A stretch of 64,000 bases of DNA from Hydractinia symbiolongicarpus (GCF_029227915.1 NC_079879.1:34476501-34540500), one strand, 5' to 3'. Counted from the first letter of the stretch, positions 31,964-44,780 are shown. Made by a program: numbers and translations. The notes: a model not told the origin generated them from the sequence alone.

Positions 31964-32122
31964 TTATGTCCAGTCGCATGAGGCACCCAGTTGGTATTCT
32001 AATTCTTCAATTTCGACTTGCTCATAACCATCGTCTGAGGGATTAAGAGCCTGAGGGTTGAATCCATCCCATATCAGCTGTCGAGAATCAATTGCGTCGT
32101 ATTGAAGTTCTTCAACTTGCAT
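31964..32122 (-). CDS. short acidic ORF, uncertain
   Basis: A 52-residue ORF reading MQVEELQYDAIDSRQLIWDG, then FNPQALNPSDDGYEQVEIEE, ending GASCDWT. The composition is even, acidic and free of low-complexity sequence, unlike chance ORFs nearby. No family is recognised. It lies just beyond one arm of a 29-bp inverted repeat (32147-32175), so it may belong to a mobile element or be a terminal exon of a gene whose other parts are missing. Confidence 0.25.
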   Translation of the reverse strand: MQVEELQYDAIDSRQLIWDGFNPQALNPSDDGYEQVEIEELEYQLGASCDWT

Positions 32123-32146
32123 CACACAGAAATTCCTTAAATCTTA

Positions 32147-32915
32147 GAGGAAAGAATACGGAAGGAGAAACAACTCTTTTAAATCTATTGAAACACTGCG
32201 TGAGGTTCTAGCAGGTGTCTGTATAGAAACTTAATTTGAAATTTTGGCGGTTATGTGACTAAATTATTCGTGAATAAGAATTCGCAACTATGATTGGTTA
32301 TAAAAACAATTAGATAATTTGATGATGAATTTGATAATATTATCAAAACAAGAAGCCATACTGAAATCGGTAAAATGTCTTTTGTTCTTATGTTAACATA
32401 ATTAGCGAAGAAGCACATGCTCGACACTTTTGTAAACAAAAAGAAAAAGTTTATATCTCGTTTTAAAACGACGTTCTGTTATAAGAAGTTATTTCTTTAG
32501 TTAGAATAAACATTAATCCAGCACACATTTTGTCGGCACTCGTCCGGCGCATATCTATCTATATTGTTTTTCATGATCAAAGTGGTATACTCAAGCCTGC
32601 AAAAATAGGTTAATATCATGGTTAAACGCTTATTTTCAAACGTATTGTTGAAGTTTTTAATAGCAATGTTTACCGTCTTATATTAGGCACACTTTCCATA
32701 CAAATATCACGTGCCTGCAGCGTGTTACAGTCAGATTTCAGTAGAAAAAAGTTAGCCCCTATTAAAGGAGAATATGGAATTTGATCAATTTTTTGCGAAA
32801 AAGACTCGGTCGAGCACCTCACGCACTGATTCTTTTGAAATTAAAAACAATAGAAAATTCAATACATTTAAAGCGTACAGAAATGAAGTTGTTTCTCCTT
32901 CCGTATTCTTTCCTC
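32147..32915. repeat. 29-bp exact inverted repeat, 711 bp apart
   Basis: The 29 bp at 32147-32175 occur as an exact reverse complement at 32887-32915, and the similarity extends imperfectly for about 14 bp more. In the appropriate orientation both encode GKNTEGETT, and the right arm lies in a longer minus-strand frame (33009-32785) reading NKIGRLKNYDQWYDQFKLGG before it. The arms therefore look like two copies of one coding segment placed in opposite directions. Confidence 0.55.
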
Positions 32916-33030
32916 CAAGCTTAAATTGATCATACCATTGATCATAGTTTTTCAGGCGACCAATTTTGTTCCGTGCGTGTTTGTTCCATCTCTTTGAAAA
33001 ACGTTTCAATACTTTGTTGATTCCTGACTC
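32785..33030 (-). pseudogene. coding remnant next to the BEL/Pao LTR
   Basis: The minus-strand frame from about 33030 reads NKVLKRFSKRWNKHARNKIG, then RLKNYDQWYDQFKLGG and GKNTEGETTSFLYAL. It is basic and protein-like. The opposite strand also has an ORF here (32774-32929, starting MEFDQFFAKKTRSST); only one of the two can be real and I favour the minus strand because its segment is repeated at 32147. No family was identified. It ends at the LTR boundary of the retrotransposon at 33050. Confidence 0.25.
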
Positions 33031-33049
33031 AAAAATGTAATGTAGTAAG

Positions 33050-33246
33050 TGTTAGGTAATTGATAAGAATGACTATTGTTTGTAACGTGAATTTATGTTC
33101 AAACTAAATAAAATATTGCAAAACTTACAAAGATTATACAAAATTCAGATATACATTAATGAATAAATAAACGTACCGGATGGCCACATGCTTACTTGAG
33201 AGTGTGCATGAACCAAACTAAGTGGTATTTGAAGTACTTTTATTTG
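33050..33246 (-). repeat. 3' LTR of the BEL/Pao element
   Basis: It aligns along its whole length with 38823-39019. Differences include a 4-bp insertion (GGCC near 33183), a few substitutions and a short indel near the end. Confidence 0.85.
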
Positions 33247-33599
33247 ACGCCTTGAAAATTATTCGAAAGAAACTTTGAATTCTCTCATATGTCTTAGTGA
33301 CTTGAACAACAACTGAATGCAAAAATATAGAAAAACCGTGAATAAATAGACTTTTGAAAGTAAGGTAAATAGGCTAGAGAGTTATTAAGTAATGCATGTA
33401 AAATATTTCTTTTGTGTTTATATATATACAATAAATAATTCAATAATAAATAAATGAATAGAAATAAATAAGTGGGTTTTACACTACACTCCCTCACACG
33501 TTGAAGATTGCTAAGTTCATTTCACAAAACGAGCCTATGCAAGTCTCAGCAATTCCATGAATAACAACAAGATTTCTTGCAGAGCGATAAGTAGTTCGT

Positions 33600-34960
33600 T
33601 TCGTACTTTCACCAGCGTTTTGATAACGAACGTTGACTTTTCGAACTTTTCCATCTCAACTCAGTTCGACAGAACCGACAAAACCAAATTGATACGTTGA
33701 ACAAAATACAGAATCTTCTTTCGTAAACAAGATAACGTCTCTTTTCTTCAAGTTGCTTTCTGATTTGAACCATTTTGGCTTTGCAATAAGGCCAGGTACG
33801 TGAGTAGTTAACCATAGCTCAAACCATGTATTGTAGGTATCCTGATTTTGACGTATGATTTTACTGGTGTCATTTGAAACCATGAAGTCGCCAGTGGAAC
33901 TCTTCTCGTTGTTACGCCAAGTCGTAGTCGGTTTGGAGTGATGATGGTCAAAGCTTCAAGGTTTCCATCGTAATCTCGAACTCCCAATGGTAAGTCGATG
34001 CTATTTGCAGCTCTTGCACTGAAGGTCTCCTATTAAAGGATTGAAAGACGCTCGTTTGAGATTGATGTGGAAACGAACGATTTTACTTCACGAATCTTTC
34101 TTTCCACAAGTTCATTCATGTTATGTCAACCGACAGGACACGTATCAAATTCAACGTGGTGCTCAGTAATTAATCTCTACTGGATGTCGTGATAGTCGAA
34201 TTGTAGAGTTTCACAGGCTTTCACCAACTGACTTCCTTCATCGATGAGTAGTCGCTTGGGGTATCCAACTTCGCACGAAAAACGAGTGAATGCTTGAAAA
34301 AAGCGTTCGATGAGTAATCCTCCATGCATTGATGTTGATAGCTGTAGTAGCACAGCAGAAGACGATAAACCAGATTTTGATGGTGACTCTTTCGTTATGG
34401 TACGAATAAAAAGAAAAGTGTCCACACAAGTCAACTTGAGAATTGAAGAATATTGATGCTATCGTCAGATTGTGTGGTGAAATTGGGCCCATTGAGACAT
34501 CTATCGTTCGTTTGACTAAGTATCGACATCTCTCGCATGCTGATCGAATGCTCTTGACCAAATTTCTTCCTTCAATAATATAAGCTTTCTTGAGAACGTA
34601 TCTCCATGTTGTTTCAACACCACTATGCGAGGCATTTATGTGATTCCAATGAATGTCGTTCCTGTATCGGTTGGAAAAATTCGTCCAGTATATAATAAGA
34701 TTCCATTCATTTCTGTTGAGATATTAATATACTTTGAAGATGTAATGAACTTCTTGACTTCTTGACTTCCTTTTTTGAAAAAGTATTCTTCAGCTTCCAA
34801 CAACGACTTCTTTGAAATGACTAATGCTTTAGGTTTATTTTACATAATGTGAACGGGTTTTAATCAATTTGGTAAACGTAAAAATTTTTAAATTTCTAAT
34901 GAATTTAATTACGATGGCAAGTATTTGAACGACCACACTGAATTTTCGTTTATTAGTATC
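33600..34960 (-). pseudogene. BEL/Pao integrase and C-terminal domain
   Basis: On the minus strand the frame from 34561 gives a zinc-like region (SACERCRYLVKRT) and VDLCGHFSFYSYHNERVTIK, containing the first catalytic Asp, then IWFIVFCCATTA. A shift to the frame ending at 34177 gives CEVGYPKRLLIDEGSQLVKA with the second Asp. The Glu region follows in broken form around 34130-34060. The C-terminal piece 33883-33609 has WFELWLTTHVPGLIAKPKWF. Overlapping frames show several frameshifts. Confidence 0.8.
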
Positions 34961-35099
34961 AATAATATAGAGTGATAATGAATACCTCTGATGAACTTGC
35001 TCTAAAGTTGAAGAAGCCAAGTGAGCTGTTGTTTCATAATCACGAGGTATTTCGTTCTCGATTTGCTGTTGTTAAAACTGATTGAGTGATATGTCATTA

Positions 35100-36410
35100 G
35101 CTGATAGCACAGGAAAATCTCATGCTTGTTTCCTCATGCATGGGTAGCCATTAAACCATACAGATTTCGGTTGGATAATTTCGAGTGAAGAGTTGCGTCC
35201 GGTGCCAACGCCGGCAATCATATCTGATTGTTTCAAAGGACGCTTCTCATTGCAAATCCAGTGAAGTGTGATTTGACTGTCAGTGAATTTGTGACTTTGA
35301 TGATTTTGTTTAAATGATATTCTAACGACTTCGCCAGTGTGTGCGTTGAGAACTGCTGCAGACAATTCTGCCCTTGGTTGTGATGTATTTTCTGGGACAA
35401 ATTTTGAATGTGAGAAGATGAGTTGGCATGAGCATCCATCTGTGGTTGGAAATCTGCTAAGTCAAGTGAGTTAATCATTAATGATGTTGCATTTACAGGG
35501 ACGATGGCTCTTTTGTAGGTGATGTTTTTGATGTCTAAGGTCATTTCAAAGTGTGATATCCATAAGTTGCGTAGATTGTCAGGTATTGCATCATCCCATG
35601 ATAGCTTACGTTTTACGAGGTCGTGAATATCGATCTTGAGTGTGGCAGTGATTGATGTGAGAAGTCCTGTCATGTCGATTATCTCCGCTGTTTTTGATGT
35701 GCAGATTCTTCTTGTCAACTTGTTTGGGACTTCTTTGATAGTGTCAACTCAAGACCTGCTTGCCAAAGATAACGTTGTAGACACCAGTGTGAAAGTTTCA
35801 TTGAATTGTACATTTTTTGAATATCGGTATGAAACGCAATCAGATATCCTCTCCAACGCAAGAAAATTTCTAGTAGCTTTTACATATTATTTCTTCCCTT
35901 TGCGACGATGTCGTTTAGGGAGAAACCACTTGATGCATGGATCTATCGAACACAATGCGAAATGGTGTCGTAACAGATTAATCTTTCCAAACTGCTCTCC
36001 ATGGGATAAATCTTTTTAAGGGATTGATAGAGAGCTGTTGCTGAGTTGATGGAGAATGATTTGTGACGTAATCGACAAATTGAAGATCATGTAATTTCTG
36101 TTCTGATTTTGATCATTTCTCCTCTATCCCTAGGATGATTCTGTAGACGCTTTAATTGTTGAATGTAAACACGAAGAGCGATATCTCTATTTGGTGCGAG
36201 ATTGATGAGTGGATTGTTGATAAAAGGTAAGTTTGCAATTGTTATAGATTTGGTTGTATCAATAGTGACTGACCGATCTATCAGATCTTGTTTAATTCCT
36301 TCTTTGATGCTGACGGTTTCGTCTGAGTGATTATTGCATTTTAAACAATTACGACAATCGATGAATCTGAAGGTGATTTCTGAGCCGATTGATTCAAACT
36401 CATTGTGCAA
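35100..36410 (-). pseudogene. BEL/Pao reverse transcriptase (core deleted) and RNase H
   Basis: The frame 36410-36087 is the conserved N-terminal RT region (RNCLKCNNHSDETVSIKEGI, TIANLPFINNPLINLAPNRD). A short stretch with RIVFD follows near 35950. Only about 250 bp later comes the segment after the palm: 35718-35233, with GLLTSITATLKIDIHDLVKR and LSWDDAIPDNLRNLW. The catalytic YxDD part is missing, so most of the RT core is deleted. The RNase H end is at 35365-35120 (FTDSQITLHWI). The copy cannot have been active since the deletion. Confidence 0.75.
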
Positions 36411-36499
36411 ATCGATGTGATACGATTGCTATTTGTACATTGTAGACGACTGATTTCTTGGCTCAGATGTGTGCTCATGAAGTTGGACATCATATTGAG

Positions 36500-37370
36500 T
36501 TGTGCCGTGGTGGAATCCAAGAAGTTTGAGATCGGATTGATATTATAGCCATAACTTCCATCAACGTTCTTAAAATGCGACTAGTAAATTGTCAGCCCAG
36601 ATGGCAGTTGAAAGATGAACTTCGGGAAGTAAGGTAGATATCTGATGCCGATCATTAAATCAACTGAACCTTCGACGTGCAGTGGTAGTGATGGAAGTAG
36701 CTTTAAATTACCTCCACGCTGTTGGCAACTACTTCTGATCTCATTTTCAACTTGCAGTGGGTACATGGGGAATGTTGAATTGATGCTATCAAGACAAACG
36801 CCTGTCATGATTGCATCCCGACTGGTGATAATGGTAAAGCAATACTGTAGATACCATGATTTGATTTGGTTGTTGCACATCCAACGCCACTTATTGAAAT
36901 TGGTTTCGAGCATATTTGAGTTGCTCTATCGCCGATTCGTTTTGCTGCATTAAATCTCAATAGGAAATTCGAACATCCAGTGTCGTAGAAGATCGTGAAG
37001 TTCTTTCGTTGAATCTCGACGGTTTGTAAGGTAAATTGCTTTGTCCGACGTATAATTCAAATGATTGGATTGATTTGATGCGAACGAGTGAAAGGAAAGA
37101 TAGATGTTTTTTGAAAATTCAGGAAGATTTGGTATCTTGGTGATGCATCTTGATTTGTAGTGTTCTAAGAGATCCTTGTTTTCTTGTGATTCCTTGTGTT
37201 GGTTGCAAACAAGACATGTTTTGTGATTGTGTATTTGACATGTAAAGTCACGTTGGCAACGTCCTTCTTGATGCTTTCCATTGTCTTGACGCGCTCTTGG
37301 AAAGAGGTATTGGATGCAAAATCCCTTTGATCTTAATTCGTTGAATCGTTCTAACAGAGTCATCTCTACG
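36500..37370 (-). pseudogene. BEL/Pao cysteine-rich and protease region
   Basis: The frame 37363-36950 starts MTLLERFNELRSKGFCIQYL and has a Cys/His pattern (CQRDFTCQIHNHKTCLVCNQ) like the zinc segment that follows gag in Pao elements. The frame 36913-36581 carries the protease end: MTGVCLDSINSTFPMYPLQV, then VDLMIGIRYLPYFPKFIFQL, where MIGIRY is the usual retropepsin-like (D/M)ILIGxDY position. The active-site Asp could not be placed with certainty. Confidence 0.65.
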
Positions 37371-37379
37371 AAGCGTGGA

Positions 37380-38736
37380 CATGCGAAGTACCGGACGATT
37401 TTACTTCCACGTGGACCAGCTGTAGCAGTATGATTATTGCTTTAACAAATTTTGCAAGTCAGTTGATTTGCTGATGGGTCGGTGTTGCGATGATTATTAG
37501 TGTAATGACTGTATGCTCGACGACTGTTGGATTGATGGTGATTTTGGTTACGATCAATTGATTGTTTTGGAGATGCATTTTCTTGGATGAGAATATTCTG
37601 CTGGTAAACACGTTTCACCTTGTCGAGGAATGATATCAGCCTTTCCCATATTTCGTATTGTCAGCGATTTTCCGTAGCACAGGTATTCGTCAATACAATG
37701 CTCTTTGGCCAATTTTCTTAAGTCGTTTAACATATTGACTATTTTGCATAGATTGTTGACCATTTTCTCCGGATTGGTCGATTTGCCAACGTCCATTGAT
37801 GTCAGCTGTTGCAGACGTTTCGACAGCATGATTTTTGGATTTTCGTACGCGTCTTTTAAGGGTTTCCAAATTGATTCGATGTCGGTCAAGCTCTTTACCA
37901 ACGTTTAAGCTTGGTCATCAAAGAAGTTGATTTTAAGCAGATCAGGTAAAAAACGTTTTGAAGTCGATCGAAGATGTAGCTTCTCGAAAGGGGATCGAAA
38001 AGTGCAGTAGTCAATGTTGCTATCGTAGCCAATGAACTTCTCCAACTTGATGTTGAAAATTGATTGGTTGAATTGCTGGTCTTTTACCACTTCACGTGTG
38101 CAGATTTCGTCATTCAGCGTCTTCACAAAGTATCTCATGGTACCGACGAGTGATTTGTACTTCTCTCCAATACTTTTGATTTTGTCCGATTGATCTGTGA
38201 CGGTGATAGGTGATTTTAAAATCGTTTTTGTAGTCATCTGCAACTTTATCGAGCTTTGTTGACAAAAGCGGCATATCAGAGCTCTATTTGATTAGCTCCC
38301 CATTGGTTGCATGATTTGGGTTACTTTGGAGATCTTCATCCAGCTTTTCGAGAGCTCTGCTTATGTTGTCGATGAGAAAGATGGTTGATCTGTGTCTTTG
38401 GGTGATCTCTTCTTGCTTAAGTTTGTCTTCGCGCAACCGTATTTTGCTTGTTTTATCTCTCGACAATTTGATATATACCTTGACGGTAGAAAGGGTGTTG
38501 TTTATGTCGTCTTGTATTTTCGTGTCGGTTTCGGTTGCATTTAAGATGATAAATTCCCTTCTAAGAGCTGAGCGAAGATCCTCCAGTTTTGTGATTGAAG
38601 GTTGAGATGGATAAGGATCTTCATGGATTAAATCCCTGATGTCCCCGATAAAGACGGCGACGTCGATCTTGATATCGTTATTTGATGGAGCTTTTAATTC
38701 ATCCCCGAGAGTCATGTTGCCAAGTTGCTCCGACAA
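37380..38736 (-). pseudogene. BEL/Pao gag
   Basis: The frame from ATG 38736 to 38284 encodes a helical, charged protein (KLEDLRSALRREFIILNATE). It is followed in other frames by 38243-37905 (KSLVGTMRYFVKTLN, FEKLHL) and 37901-37554 (SLTDIESIWKPLKDAYENPK, VNNLCKIVNMLNDLRKLAKE). The latter resembles the conserved capsid-like region of Pao gag. At least two frameshifts break it. The start is about 90 bp inside the 5' LTR. Confidence 0.7.
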
Positions 38737-38822
38737 ATTGCGTTATTTCACCAGTTGAATTGAATCTCTAGTAATTGATTCGTTGACTACGTCTCGACAT
38801 ACGTTAATTTGATCCGTTTGAA

Positions 38823-39019
38823 TGTTAGGTAATTGATAAGAATGACTATTGTTTGTAAAGTAAATTTATGTTCAAATTAAATAAAATATTGCAAAACTTA
38901 CGAAGATTATACAAAATTCAGATATACATTAATGAATAAATAAACGTACCGGATGCATGCTTACTTGAGAGTGTGCATCAACCAAACTAAGTGGCATTTG
39001 AAGTTAAACTTTTATTTCA
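38823..39019 (-). repeat. 5' LTR of the BEL/Pao element
   Basis: It is the second copy of 33050-33246. The sequence directly inside it (TTCAAACGGATCAAATTA, read on the minus strand) is where a primer-binding site should lie, but it lacks the usual TGG start. Confidence 0.85.
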
Positions 39020-42000
39020 CGTGCTTCTTTTACCGCCACTCTTACCTGCAAAAAGCGCAGAACCAGCGATAAAACACCTTTGTTGATATAGCGACAAAGG
39101 TCTCACTATGTACATAGCGATGGAGGTCTTGCCATACTGATGTCAGCAGGAGAGATCCGTAAAATAAACAATAGATGAATTCACGTAATCTGAGGCAAGC
39201 ATTAGATATTTAAGAGTGTTAGCATGCTCTAAAAATCTCGAGACAGAGCTGTGAGACAAAAATGGAGTGCACAGCTTTGTTTGATTAGCAAGCACTGGAG
39301 AAACAAGAATGCAATATGTCAAGTTATACCACGATGATAATGCGATACTGCATCTCACTCTATCAATATGCATTTTTTGAGGGGAATTGTCGTTGTTGTT
39401 GGTAAATCGCATTGCTTAATAAAGAAAGCTGTAGAAATTCCTTGGAAGGAAAACTGACTCATTTTTTGCTTTACCCTTATATAATCACAAATTTTCTTTA
39501 TCAGTATTATGATGTGATGCGTTAAGGTACCTAATCCAAAGACCTGATCGTTTTAATTTTTTTTAAAAACGATATGGGTTGTTAATCGAGAAGTGCCAAA
39601 TTGAGCATCAAATGTGTATCAGGATTGTTATTTTATAATTTGTTAGCTGCACATTTTTTTTAAGAACCGTGAAATTCGCTGGCAGTTTTTATTTTGCGAC
39701 ATATTTTTAGTCTATTTTGTTCTTATTTTGTCTTTAATAATATTAGAACTCCCGAGTTTAGCCTCATATTGTTCACATTTAAGGTTTTTTTAAAAAAATC
39801 TTTATTTGAAGTTAGGAAAATAGGTGTTTTTATTGTCAACGAAGCTCCATAATTGTATTCATAATCAATTGAGTCAATATGAGTATTTTTACGCAATAGT
39901 AATTATGAATAGTTTGAGAGAAAAGATTATTTGCATCCTCAATTATCGCTCTTCATGAGAAACTTTAGATTCGGATTGTCTTAAAAACAAGGCGTAGGTA
40001 TTTTGTGAGCGTGCGCTTGGACAAACCCCTAATTTCACCCAAGTGACAAAAAGCAAATGGGTCTTTTTGGCTACAGCAGAAAATGCAGCTCAATAGAAAC
40101 GACCCTTTAAGGTGTACCTATTTTCGTTAAAAAAATGAGGCTCATATTCTTATATAATTGAGCTTATAAAACAGTAAGCATGTAGAAAACTAAGCTTCTA
40201 GCTTCACTACTGTGCTGAGTTGCGTTAACTAATTGTAGCTCTAAATCTATGTCCATCAAGCTATAACGTTACTGGATATATCAGAATAATAAAGTAAAGA
40301 AGCCAAACAAATCTCCTAAAAAAATGTAAGAACTGAAAAATGGACACACGTACAATGTGTTTTTTAATTTAATTTTACGACAAATATGACAGGGTACCAG
40401 AATCAATTTTTTTCCAAAAGTTCCTGAATGCAACAGAACATGGCATGTTAATGAAAACTCGAAAAGTCATGAATAAACTTTGCATTGTATTTCGTCGACT
40501 GGATTTAAAAAGTGTGTTTCTTCCAGTAGATAAAGTCTCGTTTAACACCATTTTGACCATCTATTAATCACATTTCTTAGCAGCTGGTAAACACGTTTTT
40601 ACCACGAATCTGAATTGCGCTGAAACCAAGACTTTTGTGACGTAAAAGAGCTCAAATTTCAATGTAATATTCATTGCTAGAATAAACACTTTTGAATCAA
40701 TAATAACTGAGTACAAAGAGTTTTAAAAATTCATGACTCAGTACTTATGAACTAAGCCAATGCGGGAACAGAAGTGATTTTGAAAAAAGCTTTTCGAGTA
40801 AGAACACTGACATAAACGGCACTAATTTGAAGTTACCAATTTTGATATTGACTTTCAAGACAACACTCACTGTTGGTTATTCGTAAGCCTTATCTTTTAT
40901 TTAAAATATAAAGAGCTGTGTGTGTGTGTCTGTTTTGAAAGTTATTTTAACATATTTTAAAAGTAGTGCAATAGTATTTGTATGTTTTATTATTTTCAAC
41001 AGCAACATTTGTCGAGCAAAATAACAAATGTTTTATTATCAGGTCAGCTAAATGTTGTGAAAAGACAGAAGACATGACGTTTAACTAACTTTATCAAAAG
41101 TTTTTGTTTATGTGGAAACACGATTGCATGAAAGTAGACTGTCTTTTTATTTTCTTACAAACTAAATTGATCAAAGAATAAATAGAAATTTACTGTCCTT
41201 TTTTTCTCTAGTTAGTTATATTTTTAAAGAATTTAGAGTTAATACAAATCACTTCTTTAGGCTGAAGAAAACAATGCTGAAATTTTTTTAACACATCTAT
41301 AAAATTTATGTCATTTAAGAGGAGAATCCTTTTAGAGCACAAACAATTATTAAACTATTCTTAACCATACTCTATGTTGAAATTTGTTTAAATATATTTT
41401 ATTTTAACAAAATGCATGTTTAGACAATCTGTTAATATAATACTTCAAATTTTTTTTTACATTGCACAACGAAACACATGGAAAGTTTTTGTTGGTGTAA
41501 ATATTTATCGTTCTTCTTAATTTTAATTTTAATCTTTCAACCTTTACTTTTAACGTAACTTAAAAAATACATACATATTATTGCCGATTACTTATTTGAA
41601 TTCATTATTAAGTATAAGAACGTTTCGTAAACATAAGAAAAGCATTTACTGCAAATAGTGATATGTTTCTTTTATAAAAATCCGTCTAAAAAAGACTTCG
41701 GATCAAATATAAAAACATCTTTAGCACATTATTAACCTTAACAAAACAAGCAGAAGAAGACGATTGAAAAGGATATAAAGCCAGAAAAGTTCAAAACTGA
41801 AATTTTTCTTGTACCCTGTAAGTATATGCAAAATTAGCTCATCTTCATTACTCTGTATTTTTATTTGTTTCAGAAGGGCCAATAACTTACACAAGCGTAT
41901 CCAAAGTTCACAAAAAAATTCAACATTTACAAACATTCTTTTAAAAAAGCGCCAAATAAGTGAGTGAGTTGTTAGTATCATTTTGTTGAAGTTTCTTTTA

Positions 42001-42910
42001 CCTGGTAAGCTGTTTTTTTTGCAAATGAAAGATGAAAACACTAAAAATGATGCTTTTTGCTAAATAAACAGTTTTGTGCATATGTATGCATTATGAATGA
42101 ATCGGCTTAACATTAAGTTTTATGCAATCTAGGCAGACCATCTAAAGCATGGGACGGAGGCTGGTCGGCTTTAAGATATTGGTTTTATAAGCCATACCGA
42201 ACCAAACTCATTTAAAATGTTGTTAATTCGATTTGGCACGACACAGTCGATATAATAGGCTTAATGAAATCAACAAGAAAAATAAAAACAACAATAATCT
42301 AAGAAGTTTGTGTGTGTGAATTTTTGACAATTTATTTAACTAGTGTTCCCAGAATGTTTTTATTTAATAATAAGGAAACATATGCTCGGATTTATACTAT
42401 GTTACATGTTTGTTAAAAAAAAGAAATGGCATTGTCCTAAAATATTTGTTTTCTAGTATTTTTAAAGTTACATTATTTTGTTCCTAATCTATAAAACCTT
42501 CAGACCACATTCTTGGTGTACTCTTAATATTTGGTAAAATCCCAACTACTAACTCAGAAAAAATCGTGACACAATGGTTATCCTGAAAATTGATATTGTT
42601 TGCTTACAAAACAGTAAAGTGTCAACGGGAACAGAAAAAGCATCATATGCTTAAATATGTAAATAAAAACTGTGAGTAAGAAATTCTTATCATTCCACTG
42701 GTCGAAGATAAGTTTACATTTACAGTGGTTTGAAGTAACGACAAATGTTTATTAATAGTAAGTTATACTAAGTAGTATTAGCAGTATTATTAGTAATATT
42801 TATTAGTTATTACTTGTATTAGTAATAGTTAGTAATAGTAAGGAATATTATAGTTCTCCACAAATTTAATTTCTTAGGGAATTAGCTGCTATATCTGCTT
42901 CTTTTGTTAT
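39020..42910. other. gene-free AT-rich region
   Basis: No gene recognised. Short unsupported frames occur (for example minus 39412-39143 and 42041-41721) but have no motifs or splice context. Small (TG)n tracts lie near 40918. At 39035-39050 on the minus strand an acceptor-like TTTTGCAG is followed by nine codons whose stop TGA overlaps the LTR start; this may be chance. Confidence 0.4.
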
Positions 42911-42915
42911 TTCAA

Positions 42916-43049
42916 TTTGTTTGTTTGTTTGTTTGTTTGTTTGTTTGTTTGTTTGTTTGTTTGTTTGTTTGTTTGTTTGTTTGTTTGTTTGTTTGTTTGT
43001 TTGTTTGTTTGTTTGTTTGTTTGTTTGTTTGTTTGTTTGTTTGTTTGTT
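42916..43049. repeat. (TTTG)n microsatellite
   Basis: About 33 uninterrupted copies of TTTG. The tract creates a CLFV-repeat reading frame that runs on a little beyond the repeat; it is not a gene. Confidence 0.97.
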
Positions 43050-44780
43050 GGTGCTATGAAGAGACTGTTGGATTTCGACTTTATTGACTTACACGAAAGT
43101 CCAGCTAATGGTGGAGGAAAAGTTTATGATCACTGAGGACAAAAACAACAACTTAAATCATCTTAAATATCATATCAATAATGGGTATCTAAATATAACT
43201 GAAAATGACAAAAAAATTGCCAACCTATATTGAACATCCATGATTTATTTATTCAACATGAGTGTTTAACTTGCCTTTAACTTAATCTGTACAATAAAAT
43301 CAACTTAAACCTTTCTAACTAAAACTAGCTAGCTAGCTATATCCTTCGAAATTTTGAATAGAGCATATAAGTTTATTGTACACAGGGCCAGTATGAGCAA
43401 CAACAGTGACTTTTAAATCTTTTTAGAGGTATTAATTACCTTTCTCTAAACTAATAACATGTTCCCTCGTCAAAACAAACTTTCGATTTACTGAAATTGA
43501 ATATATTTTACAAGCAGTAGCTTATTTTACCGCCAAAAAGGATATTGCGAAAACGTTTTTCTTTCTTTAGAAAGTAACAAATTCATCATAAATAATTAAT
43601 TATTCATAAACAGGTTATCGTCTAGACGTCTATGTGGTTCCAAAGTGTATATGATTTCTTGCACCTTTTCCTTTTGAGTGGTCCGTTTATTACAGGCCAT
43701 TCTTTAGAAATTTTCGGGGATTAAGCTTATGGAATCGTTTCGTAGCCCCTTTAAGCATTCTTGACAATATATTGTAAGAGAAACCTCCTTGACACAACAC
43801 TTTCATTCCATATATTGTTAAAAAGTTTAAATGACGGTGTTGTGACATCTGCTAAATATATATATATATATACAGGACGTATCTTTGTTTGAAATAAATA
43901 CCCTGTGATGATGTACAAAAGCGAGTCTCTTTAACTTTTATTTTATTTTTTATTACTATTTTTTTTATCTGGTTCCCCAATTTTATTTGGTCTTTTTACA
44001 TTTTTCTTATTTTATCTTTATCTTTACACGAAACTTTCATGTCCCTAGTATGAGTTAAATGAAAACATCAAAACCCGTATATAAAAAATTCGTGGTGAGC
44101 TTTCTATGGTTGTACTTACAAACAAAAACATATTTTACGAAATATGATACAACAAAGTACAAGGGTCATATACACAGCATGAGTGGAGTTTTTAACTTAC
44201 AAATTGTAACTTGATTTGATTAAAAAAGCTTATTCTTACTCTGTGCGCAATTAAAATTTATCGTGATGGATTTTTAGTTAAAAAAAGTATGCGACGGTGT
44301 ATAGCATAGAACGTGGCGCGGATGATAGCAATATCCCTTATTCAAATAATGACCCTACGTGATCTGATGGCGAAACTTTGTAATCTAAAAATGGCACTAT
44401 GTTGTATACAAACTACAAGACAAAGTTAAACTAAATGAGGGATGATCGCATTATCAGTGTCATATTATTTTGCACATGGAATATATTTATAAAAAATGAA
44501 CCTCAAGAAATATATTGCCACAAAGTTTCAAAATGTTGTTAGATAGCCAGCCATATGTATTGTATGTTTTTTTGTCCTGAAAAATGAAACTGAACAATTA
44601 ATGTTACACAATGAAGTTTAGTGTACTTTCTAGGTTTTTTTTGTTTTGCTTTTTATGCAACATCGATATTATCTGTGTTTGTTTATTGTTAATACCAGAA
44701 AGTAAAATTTCAAATAAGCGCCCAGTTTCACAAGGTAGTTTTCGATTATAAGTCCCCTTCTATTAGGTGCGCGCTTACTC

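Larger units (their letters stand above)
33050..39019 (-). mobile_element. BEL/Pao retrotransposon with both LTRs, internally decayed
   Basis: Two direct LTR copies, 33050-33246 and 38823-39019, frame a minus-strand interior with gag, zinc/protease, RT, RNase H and integrase in that order. In the minus orientation the LTR starts TGAAATAAAAG (the left copy has TC) and ends ACCTAACA, a TG...CA structure. The flanks do not match (GTAAG left, CGTGC right), so no target duplication survives. Many stops and frameshifts plus a large RT deletion make it inactive. Its integrase closely resembles the fragment at 15.8-17.5 kb. Confidence 0.85.

Noticed and set aside
35636-36019. 127-residue plus-strand ORF
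   Set aside because: Antisense of the decayed BEL/Pao RT region; no motif of its own.
39020-39060. Short terminal exon ending at the BEL LTR (SGGKRST-like)
   Set aside because: Only nine codons; the acceptor overlaps a GTAAGA donor-like site and no other exon was found.
42921-43136. ORF with CLFV repeats and a normal-looking tail
   Set aside because: Created by the (TTTG)n microsatellite; the tail has no motif or splice context.
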